Source: an uncultured Clostridia bacterium
Lineage (GTDB): Bacteria > Bacillota > Clostridia > TANB77 > CAG-508
Reading direction: 5' to 3'
NCBI GenBank assembly: GCA_934141475.1
Contig: CAKPCG010000025.1
Location: 1-24,244, forward strand
Length of the DNA: 24,244 nucleotides
Position numbers and translations under genes: made by a program. Of the stretch, positions 22,911 to 24,244 are shown one piece after another. Numbering within the stretch: position 1 is the stretch's first letter; each line of letters opens with the position of its first letter. The notes under the pieces were generated by a model that was not told the origin of the DNA, did not search any database, and worked only from the letters and a program-made list of their open reading frames with translations.

Positions 22911-22958
22911 AAATAGTAATTTGTCGAGATGTAAAGTTTTGGTTGCAATTTAAAAAGT

Positions 22959-22982
22959 GTTGCAAAATTATAAAAGTGCAAC
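22959..22982. promoter_or_regulatory. GTTGCA/TGCAAC inverted repeat upstream of the XRE gene
   Basis: GTTGCA (22959-22964) and TGCAAC (22977-22982) flank a 12-base AT-rich centre that contains TATAAA, and another GTTGCAA lies at 22942-22948. It may be the autoregulatory operator and -10 region of the downstream XRE gene. The rest of 22911-23045 shows no gene. Confidence 0.4.
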
Positions 22983-23045
22983 TCAAAGTTATTAGAAAAA
23001 AACACTCATTTAATCTAAGATTGAACTTGAAAGGAGGAACGTCTA

Positions 23046-23915
23046 ATGAAGTTTGGCGAAAATTTATATAATTTAAGAAAAAAACAAAAAATTAGCCAAG
23101 AGAAATTGGCAGAAAAAATTGGAGTATCAAGACAAAGTGTTTCAAAGTGGGAGAATGGAACTGCATATCCAGAAATGAATAGAATATTTGAACTTTGTAA
23201 AATATTTCACTGCAAATTAAATGATCTAGTTAATGATAATTTTTTAGATTTTGATTCATTGGATAAAGAAGTAAAAATGAGTGTTGTAAAATTTAGTAAG
23301 GATAAACAGAACAAATTAAAAATAGTAAGTAAAACTATTTCAATTTGTTCAAAACTATTACAAGTTATAACCATAATTATTAGTGCAGTAATGATTATGA
23401 ATATGTTATTTATTCCCTCAGTGATAAATAATACAAATGTGAACAATGGAAGTATTATAGTAGTAGATAAAAATGTTATGGAGTTTAATTTAGATGAAAT
23501 GACAATTAACACAATAGTAAATGTTTTTGAAGAGCATTCTAAGTTAGAAATTATATTGTATACAGAGATTATTATGATATGTTTGACTATTTCTGTTATG
23601 ATAATTTCATTTGCAATGCTATATCTTGCAAAGTTGTTTGATAGTATAAGTAAAGGAGAGACACCATTTACTTTAGAAAATTTAAAAAATATAAAAAGAG
23701 TAGCAATATTATTTATATCATATTTAATATTCCCAGATGTATCAGGGACATTGTTTCAATGGATTACAAAGATAGATATGAATATTGATTATGAAATTAC
23801 AAAAATTTTTTATGTTTTAATTATAATATGTATTTATTATATATTTGATTATGGACATCAGATACAATTAGATTCAAAAGGAAAAATATATGGTGAGGTA
23901 GAAAACAATGAATAA
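23046..23915 (+). CDS. XRE-family regulator with DUF2975-like membrane domain
   Basis: This 289-aa protein has an N-terminal helix-turn-helix (about 1-62: LRKKQKISQEKLAEKIGVSR, QSVSKWENGTAYPEMNRIFEL) typical of XRE/Cro-C1 proteins. After a linker come four hydrophobic segments at about 101-123, 169-195, 217-237 and 252-268. The piece between them, LAKLFDSISKGETPFTLENLKNIKR in shape (IxxGxPFTxEN), is the DUF2975 pattern. A membrane-tethered transcription factor is the simplest reading. GAAAGGAGG is the ribosome site. Its stop overlaps the next start by 8 bases. Confidence 0.85.
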   Translation: MKFGENLYNLRKKQKISQEKLAEKIGVSRQSVSKWENGTAYPEMNRIFELCKIFHCKLNDLVNDNFLDFDSLDKEVKMSVVKFSKDKQNKLKIVSKTISICSKLLQVITIIISAVMIMNMLFIPSVINNTNVNNGSIIVVDKNVMEFNLDEMTINTIVNVFEEHSKLEIILYTEIIMICLTISVMIISFAMLYLAKLFDSISKGETPFTLENLKNIKRVAILFISYLIFPDVSGTLFQWITKIDMNIDYEITKIFYVLIIICIYYIFDYGHQIQLDSKGKIYGEVENNE

Positions 23916-24168
23916 AAGTGAATTTATAAAAGAATTATCAAAACAAACAAGTTATAATGAAGAAAGATGCAATATAATAAATAATATTGTAGAAAATACA
24001 TTTATTATAGGGAAAAAGAACAAGGAAAAAATTATAGAAAAATTTGAAAAAAAAATAAATTTAGATGAAAATGAAGCAAATAAATTGTATGAAACTGTTA
24101 TTAGAATTATAGGTAATGAGATTAAAAATAAATTAAGACATCCATTTAAAAGTCAAGATTATAAATAA
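23908..24168 (+). CDS. Small 86-aa helical partner protein
   Basis: The product (MNKSEFIKELSKQTSYNEER at the start, IGNEIKNKLRHPFKSQD at the end) is charged and all-helical, without cysteines or membrane segments. It overlaps the end of the XRE gene by 8 bases, so both are translated from one message, probably by coupling. The start resembles bacterial HU-like N termini (xKxEFIxxLSxxTxY), but the HU arm and DNA-binding motif are absent. Conserved hypotheticals of this shape accompany small regulators in clostridia; function unknown. Confidence 0.7.
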   Translation: MNKSEFIKELSKQTSYNEERCNIINNIVENTFIIGKKNKEKIIEKFEKKINLDENEANKLYETVIRIIGNEIKNKLRHPFKSQDYK

Positions 24169-24204
24169 AAATTACAAGTTATCACACAAATTATAACAAT
24201 TCAA

Positions 24205-24244
24205 CTAATCGTTGATAAAGAAAAATACCCCACTCAACGATTAG
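24205..24244 (+). repeat. Long-stem hairpin at the window edge, probable terminator
   Basis: CTAATCGTTGA (24205-24215) and TCAACGATTAG (24234-24244) are exact complements with an 18-base loop. It follows the 86-aa gene, so a terminator is likely, but any T run lies beyond the window. Confidence 0.6.

Noticed and set aside
23908..24168. HU/IHF-type histone-like protein
   Set aside because: The first residues resemble HU, but the beta arm and the conserved G-F-G and P-x-T motifs are missing.

Overview
The window looks like a chromosomal segment of a low-GC Firmicute, most likely a gut-type Clostridia member. Most genes are very AT-rich, ribosome binding sites are GGAGG-type, promoters are sigma-A-like with an extended -10 (TGA then TATAAT or TAAAAT), and hairpin-plus-T terminators separate the transcription units. 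No rRNA, tRNA, CRISPR array or intact mobile element was seen.

Layout. Bases 1-4320 are an AT-rich accessory stretch. Intact genes here encode a GNAT acetyltransferase, a HAD phosphatase/nucleotidase, a MazG-like pyrophosphohydrolase, a DUF362 protein and a 58-aa small protein. They alternate with broken genes: a SEC-C tail, a P-loop kinase, a 25-codon stub, an aldo/keto reductase, an ABC ATPase and a histidine kinase. Bases 4382-10715 form a visibly GC-richer island. Its left part is a divergent module in which two paralogous cysteine-motif proteins flank a frameshifted HExxH protein. Its right part is a minus-strand operon, pncB-nadE-NMN/NaMN adenylyltransferase, which encodes the complete nicotinate-to-NAD Preiss-Handler route. 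A further minus-strand gene of similar style (14927-15832, unknown function) sits alone.

Between and after the islands are AT-rich core-type genes on the plus strand: a dNTP triphosphohydrolase, clpB behind a degenerate CIRCE operator, a small alarmone synthetase, an AMP-forming acyl-CoA ligase, metK, a membrane-anchored GH25 muramidase, a small coiled-coil protein and a DUF4230 membrane protein. The right end (22000-24244) is accessory again: an internally deleted ABC-F gene, a GNAT, a stub of a divergent-AAA (AlbA_2) gene behind four TTGAACGA repeats, an XRE regulator fused to a DUF2975-like membrane domain with an overlapping 86-aa partner, and a hairpin at the window edge.

Two otherwise intact genes, clpB and the HExxH gene, each carry a single-base frame change. 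At least five genes keep recognisable pieces of both ends or distant domains while the interior is deleted. The first may be sequencing error; the second looks like real decay. The best candidate for something undescribed is the divergent cysteine-motif paralog/metallopeptidase module at 4382-6352.
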